A DNA stretch of 64,000 bases from Streptomyces sp. NBC_01298 (GTDB lineage Bacteria; Actinomycetota; Actinomycetes; Streptomycetales; Streptomycetaceae). Shown in pieces: positions 23,739 to 32,647 of this stretch; position 1 is the first letter of the stretch, and each line of letters starts with the position of its first letter. A program made the translations under genes and the position numbers. Below the pieces are notes generated by a model. The model did no database searches and was not told the DNA's origin. It was given only the letters and a program-made list of their open reading frames with translations. The stretch covers positions 7,254,001-7,318,000 of the forward strand of contig NZ_CP108414.1 in NCBI RefSeq assembly GCF_035978755.1, read 5' to 3'.

Positions 23739-24385
23739 GCCTCGTCCTGGCGGCGGAACACCTGGAGCATCCAGGAGGAGAAGGAGCCCGTCACCGCGCC
23801 CAGCAGCGCCAGGCCGCCCGCCATCAGGAACGCCGCGATGATCCGGCCCACCGGGGTGACCGGGGCCATGTCCCCGTAGCCCACCGTGGTCAGCGTCTCG
23901 CACACCCACCACACCGCGTCCCCGAAGGTGTGGATCGTGCCGTTCGGGGCCCGGCGCTCGAAGTGGTAGACCCCGAGCGCGCCGGCGAACCCCATCAGCC
24001 CGGCCGACAGGCCGGCGTACGACATCACCCGCGCGTACAGCCCCTGGCGCGGGCGCTTCTGCCGGGCCTGGATCGCGTTGTGGACCTTGACCATGCGCAG
24101 CGGCCGCAGCAGCGGCAGCAGCACGATCAGGGTGTCCAGCCAGTGCACGCGGACGAAGCGCAGCGGCCGCATGCCGCTCAGGTGCAGCCGGACCAGGTAG
24201 TCCACGATGAAGCAGACCCAGGTCAGTGCGACCACGACGAGGCTGATGTCCCGCCACAGGGGGTGGGCCCGGTAGGCCAGCACGGAGATCGCGTAGGAGC
24301 CCAGGAAGATCAGGGAGGCGTAGAACAGCGGCAGCTCGGTCCGGCGTTCCCAGGCCTGGTCACCGGACTCGGGTGCATGGTTCAT
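23720..24385 (-). CDS. Two-pore-helix potassium channel
   Basis: A 221-residue membrane protein with a voltage-sensor-like N-terminal part (spans at about 18-36, 44-65, 84-100) and the pore module: a pore helix GDAVWWVCETL, the selectivity filter TTVGYGD, and a final span IIAAFLMAGGLALLGAVTGSF. Cytoplasmic LRPLRMVKVHNAIQARQKRP is the S4-S5-like basic segment. It conducts K+ (filter sequence). No regulatory RCK domain is present. Divergent from the HIT gene; the tail lies in the thrS terminator. Confidence 0.92.
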   Translation of the reverse strand: MNHAPESGDQAWERRTELPLFYASLIFLGSYAISVLAYRAHPLWRDISLVVVALTWVCFIVDYLVRLHLSGMRPLRFVRVHWLDTLIVLLPLLRPLRMVKVHNAIQARQKRPRQGLYARVMSYAGLSAGLMGFAGALGVYHFERRAPNGTIHTFGDAVWWVCETLTTVGYGDMAPVTPVGRIIAAFLMAGGLALLGAVTGSFSSWMLQVFRRQDEAEPPGT

Positions 24386-24464
24386 GGGCCCAGCATCGCT
24401 TCCCGCACACCGGTGTTCGCCCCGGCGACACGCCGCTCGGGGCCAAGGTCATATGCTGCATCCC

Positions 24465-25013
24465 ATGACGATTGAGCCGGAGCAGCAGATCGGTGTGGGC
24501 ACGCAGGACGCGTTCCAGCGTCTGTGGACGCCCCACCGGATGGCCTACATCCAGGGGGAGAACAAGCCGACCGGGCCGGAGGCCGGGGACGGCTGTCCCT
24601 TCTGCGGGATTCCGGAGATGTCCGACCAGGACGGGCTGGTCGTGGCCCGGGGCCGGCACGTCTACGCCGTGCTCAACCTCTACCCGTACAACGGCGGCCA
24701 CCTGATGGTCGTGCCGTACCGGCACGTCGCCGACTACACGGACCTGGACGCCGCCGAGACCCTGGAACTCGCCGACCTCACGAAGCGGGCGATGGTCGCG
24801 CTGCGCAAGGCCTCCGGTGCGCACGGGTTCAACATCGGCATGAACCAGGGCCAGGCCGCCGGCGCCGGCATCGCCGCGCACCTGCACCAGCACATCGTGC
24901 CCCGCTGGGGCGGGGACACGAACTTCATGCCGGTCGTGGGCCACACCAAGGTCCTGCCCCAACTCCTCGCGGACACCCGCCAGATGCTCGCGGACGCCTG
25001 GCCCTCCGACTAG
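24465..25013 (+). CDS. HIT-family hydrolase (Ap4A phosphorylase/hydrolase-like)
   Basis: A 182-residue histidine-triad protein. The catalytic HLHQHIVPRW (HxHxHxx) lies at about 141-150. A zinc-binding CPFC is at about 42-45 and the typical VLNLYPYNGGHLMVVPYRHV precedes the triad. It hydrolyses or phosphorolyses dinucleoside polyphosphates or similar substrates. ATG 24465 is 7 nt after TATGCT, which could be a -10 for a leaderless mRNA; an in-frame ATG at 24453 with AAGG upstream is an alternative. In mycobacteria this gene sits between thrS and pgsA, as it does here apart from inserted genes. Confidence 0.92.
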   Translation: MTIEPEQQIGVGTQDAFQRLWTPHRMAYIQGENKPTGPEAGDGCPFCGIPEMSDQDGLVVARGRHVYAVLNLYPYNGGHLMVVPYRHVADYTDLDAAETLELADLTKRAMVALRKASGAHGFNIGMNQGQAAGAGIAAHLHQHIVPRWGGDTNFMPVVGHTKVLPQLLADTRQMLADAWPSD

Positions 25014-25054
25014 GGACGGCCGGGGCGTCGTGCCGGGCGGATGTCCGCGCGACC

Positions 25055-26737
25055 TCACGCGTCGTAGACGTCCGCCTTGCGCGGTGCGGCGTCCTGGATC
25101 AGACCGCTGACGATGCTTGACCGGTTGGTGAAGCGGTCGGTGTCGACCCCGTTCTCCTCCAGGACCCGCATCGCGGCGGTGTGCACCGCCCGCAGGACCG
25201 GGGTCGCGGCGCGCATCGCGTCGTCCGCCATGAAGCGGTGGCGCCACGGCTGGCCCGCCCAGACGTGGCGGACGCCGAAGGGCTCCGGGAGGACGAGCTT
25301 GCCGCCCAGGAAGTCCAGGAGCGGCGGGTACCAGGTGAAGGGCGCCCGCACGGCGAGGCGTACGACCTCGTTCGTGTCGACCACCGGCCGCTTGAGCTCG
25401 ACGGTTTCCCAGAAGCGCACGGATTTGGCGACCTCGTCCACCGGCGCCGCCGATTTGGTGGTGAACAGGCCGTGCACCGGGCCGAGCGCGTGCCCGGTGA
25501 CCTCCACGCGCAGGGTCTTGTAGAGCACGGTGACCGTGACCAGCATGGTGATCACGAGCTGGCCGTCCCAGAGCGGGTACTGGATGCCGAGGTAGTGCCG
25601 GTTGCCGGCACTGAACTGCTGCTCGTTGCAGATCCGGGTGATCTCGTGCGGCTTGACCAGGAAGGTGTCCACGTCCGCTCCGCTGGGGCGGGTCACTTCC
25701 TTGGCGCCCTCGCCGACCGGTGTGACGATCCAGTGCGTGATCGACGCGGGCGGGAGGCCGCCGGTGTGCAGGGGGCCGCGCTCCAGCTTGCGCAGCTGGG
25801 TGTCGATCGCGCGTATGACGTCCCAGCTGCGGAACGGGTGGATCTCGGAGCCCTCGTTCCTGGGGGCGAGTTCCTCGGCCATCTGCCAGCTGCCCCAGCG
25901 CGTGCCCATGCCGAGTATGCCCTTGGGGCCCGCGTAGAAGACGGCGTTGCTGCGGTCCTCCGCCGTGAGCTTGGCCAGGGAGTGGCGCAGGTCCTCGCGG
26001 GCCTTCTCGTCGGGGTTGCCGGGGACGGCCTCCGGGATCTTGGCGGCCACCCCGCCGCCGCCCGCGAGGAGCCCGTCCCAACGGGAGCGCAGGTCCTCGG
26101 CGGTGGCCTGGCAGAGCCGGCGGGCGAGGAACCAGCCGGCGACCGGGGCGATGACCATGGCGCGGACGTAGAGGCCCAGGAAGCCGGTCGCCGGGAGCCG
26201 GAACATGAGGACGGCGACCACCAGGCCCACGCCGACGAGGAGCGCCGTGCCCATCCACGAGGCCCGCTTGGCCGTGGAGCCCGCCAGGGCCTTGCGGGCC
26301 CAGAACAGGCCGAGCCACAGCAGCAGGCCGGGGAGGAACACGACCCCGCAGGCGAGCATGATCAGGCGGAGCTTGCGGTCCCGCTCCTTGCGGATGCGGG
26401 AGGCCGCCAGGCAGTGCTCGACGACGGTCTGCGGGTCGGCGCCGAAGGACTGGATCAGCGGCTTGCGGGTGGGCGGGATGGTGCGGGCCTCGACCGCGCG
26501 GCAGAAGGCCTCGCCGAGGTTGGGGGCGAGCAGGGACACCTTGGCGGGTTTGACCACGGACTCGTGGTACTCGTTGTTGGCCTTGAGTATCTCCTCCAGC
26601 TTGGTGTCGCGTCCGCCGTCCCGGTAGGCGGCGGAGGCGAGGGCGTTGGTCGCGGCGGTCTGGCCGCCGCCGCCCTGGAGCGGGATCTGTGCCCCGGGCC
26701 TGAAGTCGAATCCGTCGTCCGCCACCGTTGCCCCCAT
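25055..26737 (-). CDS. Large cytoplasmic-membrane protein of unknown function
   Basis: A 560-residue protein. The first 110 residues are soluble; spans lie at about 115-140 (LIMLACGVVFLPGLLLWLGLF), 160-180 (ALLVGVGLVVAVLMF), 185-205 and near 385-405 (QLVITMLVTVTVLYKTLRVE), separated by a mostly soluble domain. No catalytic motif recognised. Start ATG 26737 (MGATVADDGFDF) is chosen; the open frame upstream runs through a tandem 13-bp repeat that is better read as leader. It lies downstream of the EF-G paralogue on the same strand with a 221-bp gap. Function unknown. Confidence 0.78.
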   Translation of the reverse strand: MGATVADDGFDFRPGAQIPLQGGGGQTAATNALASAAYRDGGRDTKLEEILKANNEYHESVVKPAKVSLLAPNLGEAFCRAVEARTIPPTRKPLIQSFGADPQTVVEHCLAASRIRKERDRKLRLIMLACGVVFLPGLLLWLGLFWARKALAGSTAKRASWMGTALLVGVGLVVAVLMFRLPATGFLGLYVRAMVIAPVAGWFLARRLCQATAEDLRSRWDGLLAGGGGVAAKIPEAVPGNPDEKAREDLRHSLAKLTAEDRSNAVFYAGPKGILGMGTRWGSWQMAEELAPRNEGSEIHPFRSWDVIRAIDTQLRKLERGPLHTGGLPPASITHWIVTPVGEGAKEVTRPSGADVDTFLVKPHEITRICNEQQFSAGNRHYLGIQYPLWDGQLVITMLVTVTVLYKTLRVEVTGHALGPVHGLFTTKSAAPVDEVAKSVRFWETVELKRPVVDTNEVVRLAVRAPFTWYPPLLDFLGGKLVLPEPFGVRHVWAGQPWRHRFMADDAMRAATPVLRAVHTAAMRVLEENGVDTDRFTNRSSIVSGLIQDAAPRKADVYDA

Positions 26738-26795
26738 CGCTGTGCGTCGTACTCGTGTACCTCGTGTGCGGGCCCGCCCGCGCTGCCGCCCGCCC

Positions 26796-26847
26796 GGTCC
26801 ACCCGCTTGGTCCACCCGCTTGGTCCACCTGCTCGGTCTACCCGTTC
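26796..26847. repeat. Four tandem copies of a 13-bp repeat
   Basis: GGTCCACCCGCTT at 26796 and 26809, then the variants GGTCCACCTGCTC (26822) and GGTCTACCCGTTC (26835). The array lies 60 bp upstream of the start of the large membrane gene, in its likely leader or promoter region. Confidence 0.8.
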
Positions 26848-26958
26848 GGTCGGCCCGGCTCACGCGCGGACGAGCCTATCGGCCGATTCCTCCCCATGGT
26901 GATGGGACAGGTAAATGCCGCCCACCGCAAGCGGGTTGGATGGGCGGCGGCAGTGACG

Positions 26959-29172
26959 CTATGTCAGTTGGCTTCCCTTCTCTGGCTGTTCGCGCAGCTT
27001 GTCCGCTATCTGTGGTGGCATCGGCTCGTGCCGCGCGTACGTACGGCTGAACAGCCCCGTGCCGTGCGATACGGAACGCAGCTCGACGGCGTACCGGCCG
27101 ATCTCGATCTCGGGGATCTCGGCGAGGACCCGGGTGCGCCCGGTGCCCGCCGCGTCGGTGCCCACGACGCGGCCCCGGCGGCCGGCGAGGTCGCTCATGA
27201 CGGGGCCGACGTACTCGTCGGGAACGAGGACGGCGAGCTCGGCGACCGGTTCGAGGAGCTGGACGCGGGCTCCGGAGGCGGCTTCGCGCAGGGCTAGGGC
27301 GCCCGCGGTCTGGAAGGCGGCGTCGGAGGAGTCCACCGAGTGGGCCTTGCCGTCGAGCAGGGTGATGCGTACGTCCACCAGCGGGTGGCCGGCCGAGAGC
27401 CCCCGGGCGGCCTGCGCCCGGACGCCCTTCTCGACGGACGGGATGAACTGGCGCGGAACCGCTCCGCCGACGACCTTGTCGACGAACTCGATGCCGCTGC
27501 CCGGCGGCAGCGGTTCGACCTCGATCTCGCAGATGGCGAACTGGCCGTGCCCGCCGGACTGTTTCACGTGTCGCCCCCGGCCGCCGGCCTTGGCGCCGAA
27601 GGTCTCGCGGAGGCTGACCTTGTGGGGGACCGGGTCCACCTGGACCCCGTACCGGGTGCGCAGCCGCTCGAGGGCGAGGTCCTGGTGGGCCTCGCCGAGG
27701 CACCACAGGACGAGCTGGCGGGTGTGCGGGTTCTGTTCGAGCCGCATGGTCGGATCCTCGGCGACCAGCCGGGCCAGCCCCTGGGAGAGCTTGTCCTCGT
27801 CGGCCTTGCTGTGGGCCTCGATGGCGAGCGGGAGCAGCGGGTCGGGCATCGACCAGGGCTCCATCAGGAGGGGGGCGTCCTTGGCGGAGAGGGTGTCTCC
27901 GGTCTCGGCGCGGGTGAGTTTGGCCACGCAGGCCAGATCGCCGGCGACGCAGTGGGTGAGGGTGCGCTGCTGTTTGCCGAAGGGGGAGGTCAGGGCGCCG
28001 ACGCGCTCATCGACGTCATGGTCCTCGTGCCCCCGGTCCGTGAGCCCGTGCCCGCTCACGTGGACCGTCTCGTCGGGGCGCAGGGTGCCGGAGAAGACGC
28101 GGACGAGCGAGACGCGGCCGACGTAGGGGTCGGAGGAGGTCTTCACCACCTCGGCGACGAGCGGTCCGCCGGGATCGCAGGTGACCGCGGGGCGGGCCGC
28201 GCCGTTGGGGGCGGTGACGCCGACGGGCGCGCGCTCCAGCGGGGTGGGGAAGCCGCCGGTGATCAGTTCGAGGAGTTCTACGGTGCCCAGGCCCTTGCGG
28301 GCGCCGTCGGTGGCGGGGGCGGCCATCAGGACGGGGTGGAAGGTGCCGCGGGCGACGGCCCGCTCCAGGTCGTCGACCAGGGTCTTGAGGTCGATGTCCT
28401 CGCCGCCCAGGTAGCGGTCCATGAGGGTCTCGTCCTCGCTCTCGGCGATGATCCCCTCGATCAGCCGGGCACGGGCCTCGGTGATGAGGGCGAGCTCGCC
28501 GGGGTCCGGGTCGCGTTCGACGCGGTCGCCGGAGGTGTAGTCGTAGACGCGCTGGGAGAGCAGCCCGAGCAGGCCGGCCACCGGGGCGTGGCCGTCGGGG
28601 GCGGTGGGGCCGTGCAGGGGCAGGTAGAGCGGGCGCACGGCATCGGGGTCGTCCGCCCCGAAGGCGTCGCCGCACACCGTGGTCATCTGCGTGTAGTCGG
28701 CGCGGGCGGCTTCCAGGTGGGTCACGACGATGGCGCGGGGCATGCCGACGGCGGCGCATTCGTCCCAGACCATCCGGGTGGCCCCGGAGAGCCCGTCGCC
28801 GTCCTCGGCGGCCGAGACCACGAACAGGGCCGCGTCGGCGGCGCGCAGCCCGGCCCGGAGCTCTCCGACGAAGTCGGCGTAACCGGGGGTGTCCAGGATG
28901 TTGATCTTGATTCCGGCCCACTCCACGGGGACCAGGGAGAGCTGGATCGAGCGCTGGCGGCGGTGCTCGATCTCGTCGTAGTCGGAGACGGTGGCGCCGT
29001 CCTCGACGCGCCCGGCCCGGTTCACGGCGCCGGCGGTCAGGGCCAGGGCCTCGACCAGGGTGGTCTTGCCGGATCCGCTGTGGCCGACCAGCACGACGTT
29101 CCGTACGGAGGCCGGGTGGTCGGCCGTCGGTGCTCTTCCGGCGGCTCCGGATTGGTGTGATGAGGCTCCCAC
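26959..29172 (-). CDS. EF-G-like GTPase paralogue (not the main FusA)
   Basis: A 737-residue translation-factor GTPase with the domain order of EF-G: G domain (about 25-290), domain II (about 310-410), III-V to the end. The P-loop is GHSGSGKTTL instead of GHIDAGKTT, switch II is DTPGYADFVGEL, and the guanine-specificity motif normally NKxD reads THLE (AIVVTHLEAARADY), which is unusual. RQRSIQLSLVP replaces the RGITI switch I. The C-terminus retains AELAVLVPDEYVGPVMSDLAGRRGRV and the RSVSHGTGLFSRTYARHEPMP end, so it is full length. GTG 29172 follows GGGAGG. Possibly a stress or recycling variant of EF-G; the true fusA is expected elsewhere, in the str operon. Confidence 0.9.
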   Translation of the reverse strand: MGASSHQSGAAGRAPTADHPASVRNVVLVGHSGSGKTTLVEALALTAGAVNRAGRVEDGATVSDYDEIEHRRQRSIQLSLVPVEWAGIKINILDTPGYADFVGELRAGLRAADAALFVVSAAEDGDGLSGATRMVWDECAAVGMPRAIVVTHLEAARADYTQMTTVCGDAFGADDPDAVRPLYLPLHGPTAPDGHAPVAGLLGLLSQRVYDYTSGDRVERDPDPGELALITEARARLIEGIIAESEDETLMDRYLGGEDIDLKTLVDDLERAVARGTFHPVLMAAPATDGARKGLGTVELLELITGGFPTPLERAPVGVTAPNGAARPAVTCDPGGPLVAEVVKTSSDPYVGRVSLVRVFSGTLRPDETVHVSGHGLTDRGHEDHDVDERVGALTSPFGKQQRTLTHCVAGDLACVAKLTRAETGDTLSAKDAPLLMEPWSMPDPLLPLAIEAHSKADEDKLSQGLARLVAEDPTMRLEQNPHTRQLVLWCLGEAHQDLALERLRTRYGVQVDPVPHKVSLRETFGAKAGGRGRHVKQSGGHGQFAICEIEVEPLPPGSGIEFVDKVVGGAVPRQFIPSVEKGVRAQAARGLSAGHPLVDVRITLLDGKAHSVDSSDAAFQTAGALALREAASGARVQLLEPVAELAVLVPDEYVGPVMSDLAGRRGRVVGTDAAGTGRTRVLAEIPEIEIGRYAVELRSVSHGTGLFSRTYARHEPMPPQIADKLREQPEKGSQLT

Positions 29173-29544
29173 GATGCTCGTGCCTCCCGATTGGAGGGGA
29201 TGGAGGGGGAAAATCCTCCTTCGAGCTTTGCACTGCCGTCACACGGCGTCCATACGTCGTACGAGAGGCGCCGAGGGAGGGGCGCGGGAGGGGCGGGAGA
29301 GGCGCGGGGGCGCGCCGCGGGAGGCGCGCGGGAGGCGTTCGGGGGTGGCGCCGAGGAGAAGGTGTCCGGAAACGTGCCCGGAAACATGCGCGGGCAGGGC
29401 GCCCGGAACGTGGCGAACGGCCCGAGAACGGCCCGCGTCGTGTGAACCGGTGGGTGCGCGGCGCCGATGGCCCGGGGCCCTGGCTACGATGGGCCAGCCG
29501 GTGGCCGTGGTGGCCGTGCGGCCCAGCGACCCTCCGGGAAGGCC
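29173..29544. other. Intergenic region between divergent EF-G paralogue and pgsA
   Basis: About 370 bp with no supported gene. The segment 29274-29345 is a purine-rich GGG(A/C)G tract (many G-triplets on the plus strand), followed by repeated CCGGAAAC-like words at 29356-29380. Both promoters must lie here; I cannot place them confidently. Confidence 0.5.
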
Positions 29545-30225
29545 ATGCTGAACAAGTACGCGCGTGCATTCTTCACGCGTGTTCTCACGCCATTCGCCGC
29601 TCTTCTGCTCCGGATGGGAGTGAGTCCCGACGCGGTCACCCTCATCGGCACGGCCGGAGTGGTGGCCGGAGCCCTGGTCTTCTTCCCCATGGGCGAGTTC
29701 TTCTGGGGCACGATCACCATCACGCTCTTCGTGTTCTCCGACCTGGTGGACGGGAACATGGCCCGTCAGGCCGGCGTCTCCAGCCGGTGGGGCGCGTTCC
29801 TCGACTCCACCCTCGACCGGGTGGCGGACGCGGCGATCTTCGGCGGACTCGCGCTCTGGTACGCGGGTTCCGGGAACAACAACGCGCTCTGCGCCGTCGC
29901 CATCTTCTGCCTGGCCAGCGGCCAGGTGGTCTCGTACACCAAGGCCCGCGGCGAGTCGATCGGGCTGCCGGTGGCCGTCAACGGGCTCATCGAACGCGCC
30001 GAACGCCTGGTGATCACCCTGGTCGCGGCCGGTCTGTCCGGGCTGGAGACCTTCGGCGTCCCCTCGTGGATCGGCCTGCTGCTCCCGATCGCGCTCTGGG
30101 TGGTCGCGGCGGGCTCGCTCGTGACCCTGATCCAGCGCGTGGTGACCGTGCGGCGCGAATCGGCGGAGGCCGATGCCGCCGCCGCTGCCGCCGCGGGAGC
30201 CCCCTCCGAAGGCGGTACGCCCTGA
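29545..30225 (+). CDS. pgsA: CDP-alcohol phosphatidyltransferase, phosphatidylinositol phosphate synthase
   Basis: A 226-residue integral membrane enzyme that condenses CDP-diacylglycerol with inositol phosphate, the first step to phosphatidylinositol and PI-mannosides. The full CDP-alcohol motif is present: DLVDGNMARQAG ... GAFLDSTLDR ... D. About five to six spans follow. ATG 29545 is preceded by GGGAAGG. It overlaps the acyltransferase gene by TGATG, and the order pgsA, acyltransferase, pimA is the mycobacterial PIM operon, which supports PIP synthase rather than PGP synthase. Downstream genes share its regulation. Confidence 0.93.
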   Translation: MLNKYARAFFTRVLTPFAALLLRMGVSPDAVTLIGTAGVVAGALVFFPMGEFFWGTITITLFVFSDLVDGNMARQAGVSSRWGAFLDSTLDRVADAAIFGGLALWYAGSGNNNALCAVAIFCLASGQVVSYTKARGESIGLPVAVNGLIERAERLVITLVAAGLSGLETFGVPSWIGLLLPIALWVVAAGSLVTLIQRVVTVRRESAEADAAAAAAAGAPSEGGTP

Positions 30226-31157
30226 TGGGCAAGGCACAGGACAAGCTGGTCGACGGGCTGTACGGGCTCGGCTGGGCCGGGGTCAAGAAGCTCCCCGAGC
30301 CGGCCGCGGGAGCCCTCGGCCGGCGGATCGCGGACTTCGTCTGGAAGCGGCGCGGCAAGAGCGTGCTGCGCCTGGAGTCGAACCTGGCCCGGGTGGTGCC
30401 GGACGCCACGCCCGAGCGGCTGCGCGAGCTGTCGCACGCGGGCATGCGCTCCTACATGCGGTACTGGATGGAGTCCTTCCGGCTGCCGACCATGGCCAAG
30501 GAACGATTCAGCACCGACGTCGAGATGAAGGACGACCACATCCTGCGCGAGGCCCTGGCCTCCGGGCGCGGCGTGGTCGTCGCGCTCCCGCACCTGGCCA
30601 ACTGGGACCTCGCCGGCGCCTGGGTCGTCACCCACATCGGAGTTCCCTTCACCACCGTCGCCGAACGGCTCAAGCCCGAGACCCTCTACGACCGCTTCGT
30701 CGCCTACCGCGAGAGCCTGGGCATGGAGGTGCTCCCGCACAACGGCGGCGCCGCCTTCGGCACGCTCGCGCGGCGGCTGCGCTCCGGCGGGCTCGTCTGC
30801 CTGGTCGCGGACCGGGACCTGTCGGCCTCCGGGGTGGAAGTGGACTTCTTCGGCTCCGCGGCCCGCATGCCGGCCGGCCCGGCGCTGCTCGCCCAGCAGA
30901 CGGGCGCCGTCCTGCTCCCGGCGACCCTGTACTACGGGGACGCGCCGAAGATGTACGGGCGGATCCACTCCCCGGTGGAGGTGCCCGAGAAGGGCACCCG
31001 CCAGGAGAAGACGGCCGTCATGACGCAGGCGGTCGCCGACGCCTTCGCGCAGGGCATCGCCGAACACCCGCAGGACTGGCACATGCTCCAGCGGCTGTGG
31101 CTGGACGATCTGGACACCAGCGGCCGCGAAGGCCGGCCCGAGGAGCACTCCGCGTGA
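30225..31157 (+). CDS. Phosphatidylinositol mannoside acyltransferase (LpxL/HtrB family)
   Basis: A 310-residue lysophospholipid acyltransferase. The catalytic His-Asp is in LPHLANWDLAG (HxxxxD), followed by the conserved LKPETLYDRFVAYRESLGME and CLVADRDLSASGVEVDFFG motifs. An N-terminal amphipathic region would attach it to the membrane. By position it corresponds to mycobacterial PatA, which acylates PIM1 or PIM2. ATG 30225 overlaps the pgsA stop; its end overlaps pimA (GTGA). Acyl donor and exact acceptor are inferred from context. Confidence 0.9.
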   Translation: MGKAQDKLVDGLYGLGWAGVKKLPEPAAGALGRRIADFVWKRRGKSVLRLESNLARVVPDATPERLRELSHAGMRSYMRYWMESFRLPTMAKERFSTDVEMKDDHILREALASGRGVVVALPHLANWDLAGAWVVTHIGVPFTTVAERLKPETLYDRFVAYRESLGMEVLPHNGGAAFGTLARRLRSGGLVCLVADRDLSASGVEVDFFGSAARMPAGPALLAQQTGAVLLPATLYYGDAPKMYGRIHSPVEVPEKGTRQEKTAVMTQAVADAFAQGIAEHPQDWHMLQRLWLDDLDTSGREGRPEEHSA

Positions 31158-32317
31158 AGATCGGCATCGTCTGCCCGTACTCCTGGGACGTCCCCGGCGG
31201 GGTCCAGTTCCACATCCGGGACCTGGCGGAGCACCTGATCGGCCTCGGCCACCAGGTGTCGGTCCTGGCCCCCGCGGACGACGAGACCCCGCTGCCCCCG
31301 TACGTGGTCTCGGCGGGGCGGGCGGTGCCGGTGCCGTACAACGGGTCGGTCGCCCGGCTCAACTTCGGCTTCCTGTCGGCCGCCCGCGTACGGCGCTGGC
31401 TGCACGACGGGGTCTTCGACGTGGTCCACATCCACGAGCCGACCTCCCCCTCGCTGGGCCTGCTGACCTGCTGGGCGGCGCAGGGCCCGATCGTGGCCAC
31501 CTTCCACACCTCCAACCCGCGCTCCCGGGCGATGCTCGCGGCGTACCCGATCCTGCAGCCGGCGCTCGAGAAGATCAGCGCCCGGATCGCGGTGAGCGAG
31601 TACGCGCGGCGCACGCTGGTCGAGCACCTGGGCGGGGACGCGGTGGTCATCCCCAACGGCGTGGACGTGGACTTCTTCGCCAAGGCCGAACCGAATCCGG
31701 CCTGGTCCGGCCAGACCCTCGGCTTCATCGGCCGCATCGACGAACCCCGCAAGGGGCTGCCCGTCCTCATGGCGGCCTTCCCGGCGATCGTGGCGGCATG
31801 CCCGGACGTACGCCTCCTGGTGGCGGGCCGCGGCGACGAGGAGGAGGCGGTCGCCTCCCTGCCCGCCGAACTCCGCTCCAGGGTCGAGTTCCTCGGCATG
31901 GTCTCCGACGAGGACAAGGCGCGGCTGCTGCGCAGCGTCGACCTGTACGTGGCCCCGAACACGGGCGGCGAGAGCTTCGGCATCATCCTCGTCGAGGCGC
32001 TCTCGGCCGGGGCGGCCGTCCTGGCCGCCGACCTCGACGCCTTCGCGCAGGTCCTGGACCAGGGGGCGGCCGGGGCCCTCTTCTCGAACGAGGACCCCGA
32101 CTCCCTGGCGGCATCGGCGATCGCGCTCCTGCGCGACCCCGCCCGCCGCGAGGAACTGAGCGCGCGCGGCTCGGCCCACGTACGCCGCTTCGACTGGTCC
32201 ACGGTGGCGGCGGACATCCTGGCCGTCTACGAAACGGTGACCGACGGCGCGGCGGCGGTCGCGGAGGACGAACGAGTCCCCCTCCGCACCCGCCTGGGCC
32301 TCTCCCGCGACACCTAG
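31154..32317 (+). CDS. pimA: Phosphatidylinositol alpha-mannosyltransferase
   Basis: A 387-residue GT4 (GT-B fold) glycosyltransferase adding the first mannose to phosphatidylinositol from GDP-mannose. Visible signatures are CPYSWDVPGGVQFHIRDLAE (N-terminal nucleotide/acceptor loop), HIHEPTSPSLGLL, VATFHTSNPRSRAM, the IPNGVDVDFF motif, and GESFGIILVEALSAGAAVLA, the E-x7-E donor motif. GTG 31154 overlaps the upstream stop. Last gene of the operon; about 500 bp of repeat-rich DNA follows. Confidence 0.95.
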   Translation: MKIGIVCPYSWDVPGGVQFHIRDLAEHLIGLGHQVSVLAPADDETPLPPYVVSAGRAVPVPYNGSVARLNFGFLSAARVRRWLHDGVFDVVHIHEPTSPSLGLLTCWAAQGPIVATFHTSNPRSRAMLAAYPILQPALEKISARIAVSEYARRTLVEHLGGDAVVIPNGVDVDFFAKAEPNPAWSGQTLGFIGRIDEPRKGLPVLMAAFPAIVAACPDVRLLVAGRGDEEEAVASLPAELRSRVEFLGMVSDEDKARLLRSVDLYVAPNTGGESFGIILVEALSAGAAVLAADLDAFAQVLDQGAAGALFSNEDPDSLAASAIALLRDPARREELSARGSAHVRRFDWSTVAADILAVYETVTDGAAAVAEDERVPLRTRLGLSRDT

Positions 32318-32402
32318 CCCCTCCGGCCTCCGGCCCGGGTGCGGCCGCGCCGGCCCGCCTGCGCGGGAGCCCGGCTGTGGGTGTGCCGCTGCGCGGGGCG
32401 AG

Positions 32403-32647
32403 GTCCCCTACCCGCCCTTCGCCCGTTCCCCGGGGCTCCGCCCCGGACCCGTTGCCGTGTGCGGCGCCGTTCCCGGGGGCCAGCCCCCGGACCCCCGCTC
32501 CTCAAACGCCGGAGGGGCTGGATTTCGGCTGGCCACGGCTGTGCCCGTACGACGCCGGATTGCCCGGAGGGCAATTTCAGCCTCGCCGGCGTTTGAGGCG
32601 CGGGTCCGGGCGGAGCCCGGGGAACGGTGGAAGGGCGGGTAGGGGAC
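32403..32647. repeat. Copy 2 of the dispersed repeat, a complete long foldback
   Basis: GTCCCCTACCCGCCCTTC at 32403 is mirrored by GAAGGGCGGGTAGGGGAC ending at 32647. Inside, CTCAAACGCCGG and CCGGCGTTTGAGG face each other, and CCCCGGGGCTCCG matches CGGAGCCCGGGG. No coding potential. It sits in the 506-bp gap between pimA and the LemA-like gene; the remainder of that gap is G/C-rich and holds no gene I can support. Confidence 0.75.
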
